From Lachnospiraceae bacterium (GTDB lineage Bacteria; Bacillota; Clostridia; Lachnospirales; Lachnospiraceae): a stretch of DNA of 56,041 nt. Of the stretch, positions 8,774-18,996 are shown piece by piece. A model generated the notes under the pieces. The model worked only from the letters and a program-made list of their open reading frames with translations, was not told the DNA's origin and searched no databases. A program made the position numbers and the translations under genes. The DNA is taken from NCBI GenBank assembly GCA_021205755.1, contig JAJPWX010000061.1, forward strand, positions 1-56,041, given 5' to 3'. Positions within the stretch are counted from its first letter, which is position 1. Each line of letters begins with the position of its first letter.

Positions 8774-9550
8774 ATGGCGAACTTTGGAATGATCATTCAA
8801 TACGATGGAACCAGGTACAATGGCTGGCAGCGCCAGGGCAACACCGCAAATACCATACAGGAAAAACTGGAAAACATTTTGGAACACTTATATGGAGAAC
8901 CGATTGAGCTGAATGGCTCCGGGCGGACGGACGCCGGCGTCCATGCGCTGCATCAGGTGGCAAATTATCGGATTCCAAGGGTGCTCAGCCGTTATTCCTG
9001 CCAGGAAATACGGGATTATTTTAACGAGTATCTGCCTGCGGATATCCGGATTCTTTCTGTACAGAAAATGGACGAACGTTTCCATGCTCGCCTGAATGCC
9101 ACTGGAAAGCTCTACGAATATCGCATTGACTGCGGAGAAGTCGCAAATATTTTTGACAGACGCTACTTATACCGCATAGAGGAGCCTCTGAACCTTCCGC
9201 GAATGCGCGAAGCGGCGGACGTACTCACCGGGACGCACGATTTCCGAAGCTTCTGTGCAAACCGCCAAATGAAAAAATCCACCGTCCGCACGATACATGA
9301 AATCGCTTTTGAAAAAACGGATGGAATCTTATTTATCCGCTACTTTGGTGATGGATTTTTATACAACATGGTGCGCATTCTGACCGGCACACTGATTGAA
9401 ATAGGCACTGGCGACATGCTGCCATCGCAAATTCCGGGAATCCTCGACGGAGCAGACCGTTCCCTCGCTGGCTTTACAGCACCGGCGCAGGCATTGTTTC
9501 TTGTGAATGTTTATTACGAAAATACTGCCGAAAACGAGAAACTTATATAA
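8774..9550 (+). CDS. truA: tRNA pseudouridine(38-40) synthase TruA
   Basis: 258 residues, close to the usual size. The catalytic motif GRTDAGVHA (Asp about 52) and the N-terminal YDGTRYNGWQRQ are characteristic. The enzyme modifies uridines 38-40 in the anticodon arm of tRNAs. In many Firmicutes truA sits with ribosomal or ecf genes; here it stands alone behind its own promoter. The start is supported by agagga upstream. Confidence 0.96.
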   Translation: MANFGMIIQYDGTRYNGWQRQGNTANTIQEKLENILEHLYGEPIELNGSGRTDAGVHALHQVANYRIPRVLSRYSCQEIRDYFNEYLPADIRILSVQKMDERFHARLNATGKLYEYRIDCGEVANIFDRRYLYRIEEPLNLPRMREAADVLTGTHDFRSFCANRQMKKSTVRTIHEIAFEKTDGILFIRYFGDGFLYNMVRILTGTLIEIGTGDMLPSQIPGILDGADRSLAGFTAPAQALFLVNVYYENTAENEKLI

Positions 9551-9558
9551 GGCACAGA

Positions 9559-9666
9559 ACAGCTGCGCTGAACACTTACAAAATCCGTTTTCCATTGACG
9601 GCAAGTGCTGTCTTTGGTAAAATAATACGAAAAGAGAAATTTATGTTACATTCACAGCGCAGTTGT
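9559..9666. repeat. Distant 12-bp inverted repeat in the tyrA leader
   Basis: acagctgcgctg (9559-9570) and cagcgcagttgt (9655-9666) are inverted repeats with one mismatch, enclosing the tyrA promoter. They could form a long stem on single-stranded DNA. No established function. Confidence 0.35.
9595..9623 (+). promoter_or_regulatory. Sigma-A type promoter for tyrA-aroA
   Basis: ttgacg (9595-9600) and taaaat (9618-9623) are exactly 17 bp apart and lie 90 bp before the tyrA start. Both hexamers match the consensus at five of six positions. Confidence 0.7.
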
Positions 9667-9712
9667 GGATAGTAACAAATTTATGACAATAGCTTGAGGG
9701 AAGGACCGAATT

Positions 9713-10813
9713 ATGCAAATTGAAACTTTTGGATTTATCGGGCTGGGGCTGATCGGCGGCTCACTGGCGAAGGCATTGAAGCGTGCACAGCCAGGCTGCC
9801 ATATCATGGCTTATACGAGAACCGCAAAAACAGTTGAGGAAGCGCTCCGCCAGGGAGTGATTGATGAGATCTGTTCCTCTCCCGCTGATCCGTGTTATGC
9901 GAAGTGCGACTGCATTTTTTTATGCGCACCGGTAGGCAGCAACGTTGCCGCGCTTGAGCAGTTGAAAGATATCGTCCGGGCGGACTGCATTCTGACGGAT
10001 GTTGGAAGTGTCAAGACAGACATTCACCTGGCAGCGGAAAACCTGGGGCTGAATGGACGCTTTATCGGCGGGCATCCCATGACGGGTTCCGAAAAGTCCG
10101 GGCTTAGCTATTCGCAAGCACATTTGTTTGAGAATTCTTATTATATCATCACGCCCTCTCCAGGGACGCCGGATGAATGGGTAGAAGCCTACCGCGAACT
10201 GGCCGCATCGATCGGTGCACTGCCACTGGTGCTTAATTATCGCCAGCATGACTTTGCGACAGCCGCGGTCAGCCATCTCCCGCATCTGATCGCTGCTTCT
10301 CTGGTTAATACGGTGCATGATCTAGATTCTGAAGATGAGCTGATGAAGCTGATTGCTGCCGGCGGATTCAAAGATATCACCAGAATCGCCTCCTCCTCTC
10401 CCGAGATGTGGGAACATATCTGTATGTCAAACGGAGACAATATCATCTCGGTCATGGATACGTTCATTGATCTGCTGACCGCCTCGCGAGAGGCCATGTG
10501 CAGCGAGGATGGCGAATACATCTATAAAATGTTTGAAAAATCCCGTGATTACCGCGATTCTTTCGCATCCAGCAGTCCCGGCAGCATCAAAAAGACTTAC
10601 CGGATCTACTGCGATATTGTGGACGAGTCCGGCGCGATTTCTACCATTGCTACCGTACTTGCAGCCAACAATATCAGCATTAAAAATATCGGCATTGTAC
10701 ACAGCCGGGAATTTGAGGAAGGGGTGCTGCAAATTGAATTTTACGAAGAAGCAACCTCCAAAGAGGCGGCAAAAGTATTGAGGAATGACGGCTACCAGGT
10801 ATGGGAGCGATAA
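9713..10813 (+). CDS. tyrA: Prephenate dehydrogenase with C-terminal ACT domain
   Basis: 366 residues. The N-terminal Rossmann motif GFIGLGLIGGSLAK binds NAD(P); the middle part has GGHPMTGSEKSG and the helical C-half of the dehydrogenase. The last 70 residues (YCDIVDESGAISTIATVLA onward) are an ACT domain, which in this family mediates feedback control by tyrosine. It catalyses the oxidative decarboxylation of prephenate to 4-hydroxyphenylpyruvate. aroA follows closely, so the pair serves aromatic amino acid synthesis. Confidence 0.95.
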   Translation: MQIETFGFIGLGLIGGSLAKALKRAQPGCHIMAYTRTAKTVEEALRQGVIDEICSSPADPCYAKCDCIFLCAPVGSNVAALEQLKDIVRADCILTDVGSVKTDIHLAAENLGLNGRFIGGHPMTGSEKSGLSYSQAHLFENSYYIITPSPGTPDEWVEAYRELAASIGALPLVLNYRQHDFATAAVSHLPHLIAASLVNTVHDLDSEDELMKLIAAGGFKDITRIASSSPEMWEHICMSNGDNIISVMDTFIDLLTASREAMCSEDGEYIYKMFEKSRDYRDSFASSSPGSIKKTYRIYCDIVDESGAISTIATVLAANNISIKNIGIVHSREFEEGVLQIEFYEEATSKEAAKVLRNDGYQVWER

Positions 10814-10853
10814 TAACGATTTTATTATTCCAGAAAGGAATCTTTCAAATATC

Positions 10854-12188
10854 ATGAAAATGAAGTATACCGCCCCCCTGCGCGGGGAGTTATCCATTCC
10901 GGGAGATAAATCCATCTCCCATCGGAGCATTATGTTCGGCGCACTCGCGAATGGCACGACCGAGGTTACAAATTTCCTTACCGGCGCAGATTGTCTTTCA
11001 ACGATCGCCTGTTTTCGTCAGATGGGTATTGACATTTCACTTGAAGAAAATTCCCAGGGCGGCCATGTGCTGGTGCATGGCAAGGGACTGCACGGCCTGT
11101 CCGCTCCTTCGGCCATTCTTGACGCGGGCAACAGCGGAACGACGGTGCGTCTTCTTTCCGGTATCCTTGCCGGTCAGGCGTTTGACTCGACGATTACCGG
11201 AGATGCCTCTATACAAAAACGCCCGATGAAGCGCATTATGACGCCGCTCCTTGCCATGAACGCTGATGTTTCATCCCTGAATGGCAACGGTTGTGCCCCG
11301 CTTCTGATACGCGGCAAAAAGCTGCGGGGAACGCATTACAATTCTCCTGTAGCTTCTGCTCAGGTGAAATCCTGCGTTCTTCTGGCCGGATTATACGCAG
11401 ACGGTATAACCAGTGTCACAGAACCGGCGGTATCCCGCAATCACTCGGAGCTGATGCTGCGCTATTTTGGTGCTGACTTACGGACCGGAGAAGAAGCCAA
11501 AGATCAGGCCCATTCGAAAGCTGCGGTTTCCGGCGGCTTTACGGTATCTATCTCGCCTGAGCCTGTCCTCACCGGACAGAAAGTGCGCGTACCAGGAGAT
11601 ATTTCTTCCGCGGCTTATTTCATCGCTGCCGCCTTGCTTGTCCCTGGCTCTGAGTTGCTTTTAAAGAATGTCGGAATCAATCCAACCCGCGATGGAATGC
11701 TGCGCGTCTGCCAGGCAATGGGTGCGGATATTACCCTTCTCAACGAAGATCACAGCGGCGCGGAGCCCTGTGCCGATCTGCTCGTGCGCAGCAGCGATTT
11801 AAAGGCAGTCGAAATTGGCGGCAGCCTGATCCCCACACTGATAGACGAACTGCCGATTCTGGCTGTCCTGGCAGCTTTTGCGGACGGCACAACCGTGATT
11901 CGAGACGCGTCCGAGCTGCGTGTCAAAGAATCTGACCGCATTGCCGTGATGACAGAGAATCTCACCCGCATCGGCTGCCCGGTAGAAGCCGCAGCAGACG
12001 GCATGATCATCACGGGAGGCCAGCCGCTTCACGGAGCAGTGATCGACCCGCACAAGGATCACCGCATTGCCATGAGCTTTGCTGTGGCTGCGCTTGCCTG
12101 TGCCGGGGAGACGGAAATTCTCGACGCGGACTGTGTGAAAATCAGCTATCCGAGATTCTATCAGGATCTCGCGACATTGTGTGGTTAA
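10854..12188 (+). CDS. aroA: 3-phosphoshikimate 1-carboxyvinyltransferase (EPSP synthase)
   Basis: 444 residues from ATG 10854. An in-frame ATG at 10785 inside tyrA would add 23 residues unlike the family, whereas MKYTAPLRGELSIPGDKSISHRS is the normal N-terminus, so 10854 or 10860 is preferred. Family motifs GDKSISHRS, DAGNSGTTVRLLSG, RVKESDR and HKDHRIAMSF are all present, so both phosphoshikimate and PEP sites look intact. The residue pattern after DAGNSGT (TVRLLSG) is like class II enzymes of Gram-positives, but class assignment needs an alignment. It is co-transcribed with tyrA. Confidence 0.95.
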   Translation: MKMKYTAPLRGELSIPGDKSISHRSIMFGALANGTTEVTNFLTGADCLSTIACFRQMGIDISLEENSQGGHVLVHGKGLHGLSAPSAILDAGNSGTTVRLLSGILAGQAFDSTITGDASIQKRPMKRIMTPLLAMNADVSSLNGNGCAPLLIRGKKLRGTHYNSPVASAQVKSCVLLAGLYADGITSVTEPAVSRNHSELMLRYFGADLRTGEEAKDQAHSKAAVSGGFTVSISPEPVLTGQKVRVPGDISSAAYFIAAALLVPGSELLLKNVGINPTRDGMLRVCQAMGADITLLNEDHSGAEPCADLLVRSSDLKAVEIGGSLIPTLIDELPILAVLAAFADGTTVIRDASELRVKESDRIAVMTENLTRIGCPVEAAADGMIITGGQPLHGAVIDPHKDHRIAMSFAVAALACAGETEILDADCVKISYPRFYQDLATLCG

Positions 12189-12212
12189 TATTATTTTTAG
12201 ATATCTTTCATC

Positions 12213-12240
12213 GGCGGAGAACTCCTCTTCGCCATTTTTT
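12213..12240 (+). terminator. Intrinsic terminator of tyrA-aroA
   Basis: An 8-bp stem (ggcggaga / tcttcgcc, one G-U pair), loop actcc, followed by attttttc. It lies 24 bp after the aroA stop. Confidence 0.8.
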
Positions 12241-12331
12241 CATTCTTTTCATATCTGCTACACATCCTGAACATATTTCTTTTATATAGTTTTACTAATA
12301 CTTCAGGCAAAACAGGGGGAATTTGTTACAG

Positions 12332-12931
12332 ATGACCAGTGAAGAATATTATGAATTGATCTTACCATATCAGGACGCGCTGAATTTATTGCTTTCCCGG
12401 CTCGATGTCCTTAACCATTCCATTTACAGTGACGGAGCAAGTAAGCCCGTTCATACCGTATACTCCAGAATCAAAAAACATCAAAGTCTGGATGATAAAC
12501 TCATTCGTCTGAATCACGAAACAACACCTGCAAATGCCCGCGAATACCTGCAAGACATCGCCGGTATCCGCGTGATCTGCTATTTTGAGCAGGACGCCTA
12601 TCAGATGATCGACGCACTGAAACGCCAAAATGATCTGATCGTGGTCACGGAAAAGGACTATATTCATCACCCGAAGCCGAACGGCTACCGCAGCTATCAC
12701 ATCATCCTAGGAATTCCGGTTCGCTATATGGAACTCACTGAATACTATCCGGTCGAGGTTCAGGTACGCACACTAAGTATGGATTTCTGGGCAAGCATGG
12801 AGCATCGGATCAATTACAAACAGGATCGGGCAGACAAAGAAGAAGTGCGCGCGCAGCTGCTCAAATACGCTGATATACTAAAAGATATGGAGCAGAGTTT
12901 TGAAACATATAATGAAAACCGGGCCAACTGA
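12332..12931 (+). CDS. Small alarmone synthetase, RelQ/YjbM type (GTP pyrophosphokinase family)
   Basis: 199 residues from ATG 12332, preceded by aggggga at 11-nt spacing; a TTG at 12323 lies too close to that site. It contains only the RelA/SpoT synthetase domain: the G-loop SRIKKHQSLDDKL, DIAGIRVICYFEQD, the KPNGYRSYHIIL signature and EVQVRTLSMDFWASMEH. It lacks the hydrolase, TGS and ACT domains of long RSH proteins, which defines the small alarmone synthetases that make (p)ppGpp or pGpp. It has its own region after the aroA terminator and ends 21 bp before the convergent pnp stop. Confidence 0.9.
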   Translation: MTSEEYYELILPYQDALNLLLSRLDVLNHSIYSDGASKPVHTVYSRIKKHQSLDDKLIRLNHETTPANAREYLQDIAGIRVICYFEQDAYQMIDALKRQNDLIVVTEKDYIHHPKPNGYRSYHIILGIPVRYMELTEYYPVEVQVRTLSMDFWASMEHRINYKQDRADKEEVRAQLLKYADILKDMEQSFETYNENRAN

Positions 12932-12938
12932 CCCGGTT
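12917..12938. terminator. Bidirectional terminator between relQ-like gene and pnp
   Basis: Stem aaccggg / cccggtt overlaps the last codons of the alarmone synthetase gene. On the minus strand it is followed by ttttcat, so it serves mainly pnp; on the plus strand the T-run is weak. Confidence 0.6.
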
Positions 12939-12952
12939 CTCGTTCGTTGCAT

Positions 12953-15043
12953 TTATCTCTGCTTTACGTCTTTTATACTGAAGCTCATGCGGCCCATCTT
13001 GTCCTTGCCAAGGCAAACGACTCTTACCTTGTCTCCAAGTGTGAGCACGTCCTCTACGCGGTTGATGCGCTGTTTTGCGATGCGGGAGATGTGTACCATG
13101 CCTTCCTTGCCTGGCGCAAATTCTACGAAGCAACCGAAGTCCTTGATGCTGACAACGACGCCGTCGAAGACCTGTCCGGCTTCGAAATCGGTCACGATGA
13201 TACGGATCATCTCAGCGGCCTTGTCCATCATTGCCTGATCAGTACCGCAGATGGACACGAAGCCATCTTCATTGATATCAATCTTTACACCTGTGCGCTC
13301 GATGATGGTGTTGATTGTCTTGCCTCTCTGGCCAACCACATCGCCAATCTTCTGCGGATCAATCGTCATCTGCATGATCTTCGGCGCATACTCATTCACA
13401 GTAGGTCTCGGCTCTGCGATGCAAGGCATCATGATCTTTTTTAAGATGTACTCTCTCGCCTGATGTGTGCGGGAAATCGCTTCCTCTACGATCGGACGGG
13501 TCAGACCATGAATCTTAATATCCATCTGGATTGCAGTAATACCGTCAAGCGTACCGGCCACTTTGAAGTCCATATCACCGAAGAAATCCTCCAGGCCCTG
13601 AATATCGGTCAGTACAATATAGTCGTCATCGGTATCTCCGGTGACGAGTCCACAGGAGATACCTGCTACCGGTTTCTTGATCGGCACGCCAGCCGCCATC
13701 AGCGACATAGTAGAAGCGCAGACACTTGCCTGAGAAGTCGAGCCGTTTGACTCAAAAGTCTCTGAGACGGTACGAATCGCGTACGGGAACTCTTCCTCGC
13801 TCGGGAGCACTGGCATCAGAGCTTTCTCTGCAAGAGCTCCATGGCCGATCTCGCGGCGTCCCGGTCCTCTGCTCACTTTTGTCTCGCCTACAGAGTAGGA
13901 CGGAAAATTATAATGATGCATATAGCGTTTGCTGCTGATATTATCATCCAGGCCGTCAATCTTCTGCACCTCAGAAAGCGGTGCCAGTGTCGTAACGGTG
14001 CAGATCTGGGTCTGCCCACGCGTAAACATCGCGGAACCATGTACACGCGGAATAATGTCTACTTCTGCTGCCAGCGGACGAATCTGCGTGATCGCACGGC
14101 CATCCGGGCGCTTGTGATCTTTCAGGATCATCTTGCGGACGGTCTTCTTCTGATACTGATAAATCGCTTCAGAAAGAACAGAAAGCCATTCTTCATTGTC
14201 CGCAAATGCTTCTTCCAGCTTCGCTGTGATCTCGCGGATATTTGCCTCGCGCACCTGCTTCACATCAGTGAAAACCGCTTTCTCCATCTCTTCCGGCGGC
14301 ACGATCTTTTTGATCGCCTCAAACAACTCCTCCGGAATCGCGCAGCTCTCATATGCGTGCTTAGGCTTACCAACCTCAGCCACAATCTGATCGATGAATT
14401 TGATCAGTTCGAGGTTTACATCATGGCATTTATAGATCGCATCGATCATCACATCGTCCGGAATCTCATTCGCACCGGCTTCAATCATGATAACTTTCTC
14501 ACGGGTTGAAGCGACCGTCAGCTGCAGATCTCCATTGTCCCACTCATCCTGAGAAGGGTTCACAATCAGTTTCCCATCCACAAGACCCATCTGTGTCATC
14601 GCGCAGGGACCATCAAACGGAATATCAGAAATGCAGGTTGCGATTGCGGTACCAATCATCGCAGTCAGTTCCGGACGGCACGCAGGGTCAACGGACATAA
14701 CCATATTGTCCAGTGTCACGTCATTGCGGTAATCCTTCGGGAACAGCGGACGCATCGGACGGTCGATCACACGATCCGTAAGAACGGCATTTTCTGAAGC
14801 CTTGCCTTCTCTTTTGTTAAATCCTCCCGGGATCTTACCTACTGCGTAATACTTTTCCTCATATTCCACGCTGAGCGGGAAAAAATCAATTCCATCTCTC
14901 GGCTTTTCCGATGCTGTTGCTGTACACAGCACCGTTGTATCCCCATAATGCATAAAGGCGCATCCATTAGCCTGTGCGCCTACACGGCCGATATCGACAG
15001 TAAGCGTCCTTCCAGCCAGTTCCATTGAAAAACTCTTGTACAT
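12953..15043 (-). CDS. pnp: Polyribonucleotide nucleotidyltransferase (PNPase)
   Basis: 696 residues, full length. Order: first RNase PH domain, helical linker, second RNase PH domain (RPLAAEVDIIPRVHGSAMFTRGQTQ), KH domain with GQRGKTINTI (about 565-575) and a C-terminal S1 domain (FDGVVVSIKDFGCFVEF). It degrades RNA 3' to 5' using phosphate and is a degradosome component. The gene follows rpsO, the conserved rpsO-pnp arrangement. gaaggag sits 6-7 nt before the ATG. Confidence 0.97.
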   Translation of the reverse strand: MYKSFSMELAGRTLTVDIGRVGAQANGCAFMHYGDTTVLCTATASEKPRDGIDFFPLSVEYEEKYYAVGKIPGGFNKREGKASENAVLTDRVIDRPMRPLFPKDYRNDVTLDNMVMSVDPACRPELTAMIGTAIATCISDIPFDGPCAMTQMGLVDGKLIVNPSQDEWDNGDLQLTVASTREKVIMIEAGANEIPDDVMIDAIYKCHDVNLELIKFIDQIVAEVGKPKHAYESCAIPEELFEAIKKIVPPEEMEKAVFTDVKQVREANIREITAKLEEAFADNEEWLSVLSEAIYQYQKKTVRKMILKDHKRPDGRAITQIRPLAAEVDIIPRVHGSAMFTRGQTQICTVTTLAPLSEVQKIDGLDDNISSKRYMHHYNFPSYSVGETKVSRGPGRREIGHGALAEKALMPVLPSEEEFPYAIRTVSETFESNGSTSQASVCASTMSLMAAGVPIKKPVAGISCGLVTGDTDDDYIVLTDIQGLEDFFGDMDFKVAGTLDGITAIQMDIKIHGLTRPIVEEAISRTHQAREYILKKIMMPCIAEPRPTVNEYAPKIMQMTIDPQKIGDVVGQRGKTINTIIERTGVKIDINEDGFVSICGTDQAMMDKAAEMIRIIVTDFEAGQVFDGVVVSIKDFGCFVEFAPGKEGMVHISRIAKQRINRVEDVLTLGDKVRVVCLGKDKMGRMSFSIKDVKQR

Positions 15044-15341
15044 GTCAGTCTCCTTCTTCGTAATCGTCTAAACAGTCCGTTCAGCTTAAGCTAACGTCCT
15101 GAAGCTGATTTCATTGTCTGTATGCTCCAAAACCTCAGCGAATGAAATCATGCAGGGAACTTTTCCCTGTCAGCTGCACAAAATAAGTGCAGTATTTATC
15201 CCATTCAAAAATAAGGGAATCCTACATTGCTTTGAAAGAAAGACACTCACCAGCAAAAGCTCCGAAACTACTGAAAAACCGACAGGCGATCTATCTGCTT
15301 TTCAGTGGTCTCGGCTGTCACTGGGTGAAAGTCTCTCTGGA
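15044..15341 (-). promoter_or_regulatory. pnp leader region, hairpin-rich
   Basis: About 300 bp lie between the rpsO terminator and pnp. The stretch contains a hairpin ctgcac/gtgcag (15174-15191) and a second one, aggga/tccct, at about 15156-15170. In many bacteria the pnp leader folds into stems cut by RNase III or bound by PNPase for autoregulation; whether this happens here is inference. No convincing open frame was found. Confidence 0.35.
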
Positions 15342-15369
15342 AAGAGGGCGGATCGAAATCCGCCCTCTT
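15342..15369 (-). terminator. Strong hairpin terminator after rpsO
   Basis: A perfect 12-bp stem (aagagggcggat / atccgccctctt) with loop cgaa lies 6 bp after the rpsO stop on the minus strand. The T-run is short (tttcc), so read-through into pnp is plausible, as seen in other rpsO-pnp units. Confidence 0.75.
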
Positions 15370-15375
15370 CGTTTA

Positions 15376-15642
15376 CTATTTACGAATGCCAAGTTTGGCA
15401 ATCAGAGAACGATAACCCTCCAGATCGGTCTTCTTCAGATACTCCAGAAGACCACGTCTCTTACCTACCATTTTCAGCAGACCGCGTCTGGAATGATGAT
15501 CCTTCGGATTCGCCTGAAGATGAGCAGTCAGCTCCTGAATCCGCGCGGTCAGAACCGCGATCTGTACTTCCGGTGAACCTGTGTCACCCGGGGTTCTCGC
15601 ATACTCGTTGATAATAGCTGTCTTTTTTTCCTTGGAAATCAT
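15376..15642 (-). CDS. rpsO: 30S ribosomal protein S15
   Basis: 88 residues from ATG 15642, preceded by aggagg. A longer in-frame start upstream gives a non-conserved extension and is rejected. The S15 signature is clear ([48 protein letters not shown]). S15 binds 16S rRNA early in 30S assembly and in several bacteria represses its own mRNA through the leader. Confidence 0.97.
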   Translation of the reverse strand: MISKEKKTAIINEYARTPGDTGSPEVQIAVLTARIQELTAHLQANPKDHHSRRGLLKMVGKRRGLLEYLKKTDLEGYRSLIAKLGIRK

Positions 15643-15790
15643 TGGTAAATCCTCCTGATATATTTTATAATTGCGCATTCGCGCAACCCGCCCAGCTGAG
15701 TTACATTTATATTCTCAGAGGGGCGATGACCGCCTGAAACCAGGAATCCGGTTGGAGCATCCGGGATACCGGGCCTCGGCTGAACTCATA
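15643..15790 (-). promoter_or_regulatory. Structured rpsO leader, candidate S15 autoregulatory RNA
   Basis: The transcript from the promoter below has about 150 nt before the start codon. It contains stems such as ggcggtcatcgcc and a ggattcctggtttcagg region, and another around gcgcgaatgcgc. Several unrelated S15-binding leaders are known in different phyla; placing this one among them is inference. Confidence 0.4.
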
Positions 15791-15797
15791 CTGCTCT

Positions 15798-15826
15798 ACT
15801 ATAACACAAGAGTGGAAGAGCGTCAA
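15798..15826 (-). promoter_or_regulatory. Sigma-A type promoter for rpsO
   Basis: Read on the minus strand, TTGACG and TATAGT are separated by exactly 17 bp. This is one of the best promoter matches in the window and suits a ribosomal protein gene. Confidence 0.8.
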
Positions 15827-15840
15827 CCCGAATTTTCCTT

Positions 15841-18800
15841 TTAATTTTCTTCCAGATAATTCTCGAACTGCTCAGCGGACATCAGAATTTTCCGGGGCTT
15901 GGTGCCCTCTTCCGGCCCTACAACACCGGCGTCAGAAAGCTGATCCATAATCCGCGCCGCACGATTGAAGCCGATTTTGAAGACACGCTGCAGCATGCCA
16001 ATCGATGCTTTATCTTTTTCAATGATAAATTTCCCGGCGTCCGCAAAAAGCTCATCGGTGTCTTCAGCCGCTCTTGCGGAAGCAGAAGCCAGCTGTACTT
16101 TCGCGATCTGCTGCTCCATTTCGGAATTGCTCGAGAAAGCACTGTTGCTGCTTTTGAGAAAATCGACGACATCGGAAACCTCTTCATCCGAAACGAATGC
16201 CCCCTGCACACGTGCGGGCTTTTGATAACCCTGCGGATAAAAGAGCATGTCGCCCTTTCCAAGCAGCTTCTCTGCGCCATACATATCAATGATGGTGCGG
16301 GAGTCTACACCGGAGGATACGGAAAAAGCGATCCTCGAAGGCATATTTGCCTTAATCAGGCCGGTGATAACGTTGACAGATGGACGCTGGGTCGCAATAA
16401 CCAGGTGAATGCCGGCCGCACGCGCAAGCTGCGCCAGCCGACAGATAGAATCCTCTACCTCGCCCGGCGCCACCATCATCAGGTCGGCAAGCTCATCGAC
16501 AATAATGACAATCTGCGGAAGTTTTTCCGGTTTGTCCGGATCGTCCACATCCGCAAGCGCCTCAATTTTCTGATTGTATCCTTTCAGATCGCGGACACCG
16601 ACCTCCGCGAATTTTGCGTAACGATCTGTCATCTCAGCTACCGCCCAGTTGAGAGCACCGGCCGCCTTTTTCGGATCGGTTACAACTGGAATAAACAGAT
16701 GCGGAATGCCATTGTATACGCTCAGCTCGACAACCTTCGGGTCAATCATAATCAGTTTGACTTCCTCCGGCTTTGCCTTATAGAGAATGCTCATAATCAG
16801 TGTATTGATGCAGACAGATTTACCAGAGCCGGTCGCACCCGCAATCAGAAGATGCGGCATTTTCGCAATATCCGACACTACAACTTTACCGGCAATATCT
16901 TTTCCGGTCGCAAAAGCCAGCTTCGACTTATGATTCTGAAATTCATCGGATTCCAGCAGGTCGCGAAGTGGTACGGTACCATTTTCCACATTTGGGACCT
17001 CAATGCCAACCGCGGATTTTCCCGGAATCGGAGCCTCAATGCGGATATCGGCCGCGGCAAGATTTAATTTAATATCATCAGAAAGTGAGACAATTCTGCT
17101 GACCTTCACACCCTGTTCCGGCAAAAGCTCGTAACGGGTCACACTGGGTCCGCAGCTTACATTCGTCACCGTCACATGTACGCCAAAGCTTTCCAGGGTC
17201 TGCTGAAGCTTTACTGCAGTCTGACGAATCTCCTGTCCCTGTCCTTTTTTCGACTTGCTGTTACCTTTTTTCAAAAGGTCAAGCGGAGGGAATACATACT
17301 CTGGGCGCACTTCTTTTGCCGCCTGTGCAGCTTCCGCTTCCACCGAAGCAATCCCTTCTGCAATCTCCTGCTCTGAAGAGCGGGGATTGCGCTTGATTTT
17401 ACTTCCTGATCCGCCCGAATCCTGCGGCTGTGCCGATTCAGCGGAAGCTTCCGCTTCACCCGTCTGCGAGCTTTCCTGTATACATTCCGACTCTGCGTGT
17501 TGTTTTTTCACCCGCTTCTGTGGCGGATTGCTCTCCGAATTCGCGTATGTGTTTGCCGCAACATCTGCGGAAATATCCTTTTCATTTGATGCTTCTTCCG
17601 CGGAAACTTCGCGTCCCTCTGCTCCTGACGCATCAGAAGCAGCTTCCAGGCTTTCTTCTTCCTCAACACCTTCTATATGAATTGACAAAAGCTCCGGATC
17701 TAGTTCTGGTACAATCGGCGGAACTCCCGCCGCTTTCTTTCCAGCTTGATTTTCCTGCTCAAGGGTAATGTAATTCGCCTTGTCATCCGTCCTTATTCTT
17801 CTATTCGCCGCAGAACCACTTTCCTCTTCGGCTGCGGCAGCCTGCCGGGAGTTGTTCGCAGCAGACGGATCATATGCTTTCGGGAGAATCTCGTGGACAT
17901 CCGCCCCGACCTGTCCCGGCTCGCCAGTAATCCTGGTATTGGTCGTTACGCCGCTGGCATGACGATGATGTCTCCGCTCTCCTGTGGGCTCCGTAAACAT
18001 CATGGAGACATCCAGCTGCCGATGCTCTGCTGCACTCTTCTTTTCTTTCTCTTTTTTGCTTCTGCTGGTGTATTCTGCGTCAAAAAATGGTTCTAAACTC
18101 TGCGTCTGCTCAATTTCCGGTGTACTCTGTTCCTCAAACTGCTCCCATTCCCGCCGCTTTTTCTGTTCCTCTCTCCGGCGTTCGGAAGATTCCTTTGCTG
18201 ACCGATAGACACGATCACTCTGTCGCTTTACGCCGCCAATCAGAGATTTCTGTGTGACCAAAACAATCGCCACCACAGCAAACACTGCAAGCAGAACCGC
18301 AACTCCAGCTGTACCCAATGCAGGCACCAGAAAATAGACAATGGTACCGCCAATGACTCCGCCTCCCGCTTTGTCCGTCGCGCAGCGTGCATAAAGCTTT
18401 CCAAGATGGTAAACACCGCCGTACTCCCCTTCAATCAGGGCCGCAAAGCAACACAGACACACATAAAACAGAGCGCAGCCGCCAAATTTAATCCCGGCCA
18501 GCCGGTTCCCACGATTTGAAATCAGAAACGCACATGCCAGGAAAAATAACAGTGGAAATACCCAGGCACAAACCCCAAAAGTGCCAAAGCAGAAATCAGA
18601 GACCACACTGCCAACATAACCGCCAATGCCCAAAAAGCTGATGAAAAGAAAGACGCACACTGCCAGAACCAGCCAGATCATAGCCTCCCTCGCGAGCAAA
18701 GGATTGCCCTGTCCCGTTTCTCGCTCCGATAACGGTTCAGCATTTTCCGGCCGCGAAACAGAGGCAGCCGTTTTTGTATTTGTCCTGCGGCTGCCATTGC

Positions 18801-18948
18801 TTGTTTTCGTATTTGTCTTCGTGTTCGTCCTTGAATTAGACGTTGCAGATCGAGTTTTTGTCGTGCCCGTCTTTGTATTTGATTTTGAAGCCGCCGTTTT
18901 TTTATTTGACCCTGCAGCTGTAGTCTTTTTTGAAGCGTTCGATGCCAA
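15841..18948 (-). CDS. ftsK: DNA translocase FtsK/SpoIIIE
   Basis: 1035 residues. A TTG start is chosen because aggggag lies 8 nt upstream. Residues 1-75 are a low-complexity Lys/Thr/Ser/Asn stretch, followed by four membrane helices (about 88-245), a long acidic low-complexity linker (about 245-560), the alpha and beta motor domains with Walker [14 protein letters not shown] and Walker [12 protein letters not shown], and a C-terminal gamma winged-helix domain ([21 protein letters not shown]) that reads KOPS-like sequences. It pumps DNA across the division or spore septum. FtsK and SpoIIIE cannot be told apart here, so the symbol is conventional. It is downstream of uppP with a 48-bp gap. Confidence 0.95.
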   Translation of the reverse strand: MASNASKKTTAAGSNKKTAASKSNTKTGTTKTRSATSNSRTNTKTNTKTSNGSRRTNTKTAASVSRPENAEPLSERETGQGNPLLAREAMIWLVLAVCVFLFISFLGIGGYVGSVVSDFCFGTFGVCAWVFPLLFFLACAFLISNRGNRLAGIKFGGCALFYVCLCCFAALIEGEYGGVYHLGKLYARCATDKAGGGVIGGTIVYFLVPALGTAGVAVLLAVFAVVAIVLVTQKSLIGGVKRQSDRVYRSAKESSERRREEQKKRREWEQFEEQSTPEIEQTQSLEPFFDAEYTSRSKKEKEKKSAAEHRQLDVSMMFTEPTGERRHHRHASGVTTNTRITGEPGQVGADVHEILPKAYDPSAANNSRQAAAAEEESGSAANRRIRTDDKANYITLEQENQAGKKAAGVPPIVPELDPELLSIHIEGVEEEESLEAASDASGAEGREVSAEEASNEKDISADVAANTYANSESNPPQKRVKKQHAESECIQESSQTGEAEASAESAQPQDSGGSGSKIKRNPRSSEQEIAEGIASVEAEAAQAAKEVRPEYVFPPLDLLKKGNSKSKKGQGQEIRQTAVKLQQTLESFGVHVTVTNVSCGPSVTRYELLPEQGVKVSRIVSLSDDIKLNLAAADIRIEAPIPGKSAVGIEVPNVENGTVPLRDLLESDEFQNHKSKLAFATGKDIAGKVVVSDIAKMPHLLIAGATGSGKSVCINTLIMSILYKAKPEEVKLIMIDPKVVELSVYNGIPHLFIPVVTDPKKAAGALNWAVAEMTDRYAKFAEVGVRDLKGYNQKIEALADVDDPDKPEKLPQIVIIVDELADLMMVAPGEVEDSICRLAQLARAAGIHLVIATQRPSVNVITGLIKANMPSRIAFSVSSGVDSRTIIDMYGAEKLLGKGDMLFYPQGYQKPARVQGAFVSDEEVSDVVDFLKSSNSAFSSNSEMEQQIAKVQLASASARAAEDTDELFADAGKFIIEKDKASIGMLQRVFKIGFNRAARIMDQLSDAGVVGPEEGTKPRKILMSAEQFENYLEEN

Positions 18949-18996
18949 GCCAGATACTCCCCTTTCTTTCAGACTGCGAACTCCCCCCTGCCTGTA

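Noticed and set aside
8703-8792. 29-codon open frame overlapping the truA start
   Set aside because: The aaagga is only 3 nt from its ATG, and the frame is short and not conserved in any recognisable way.
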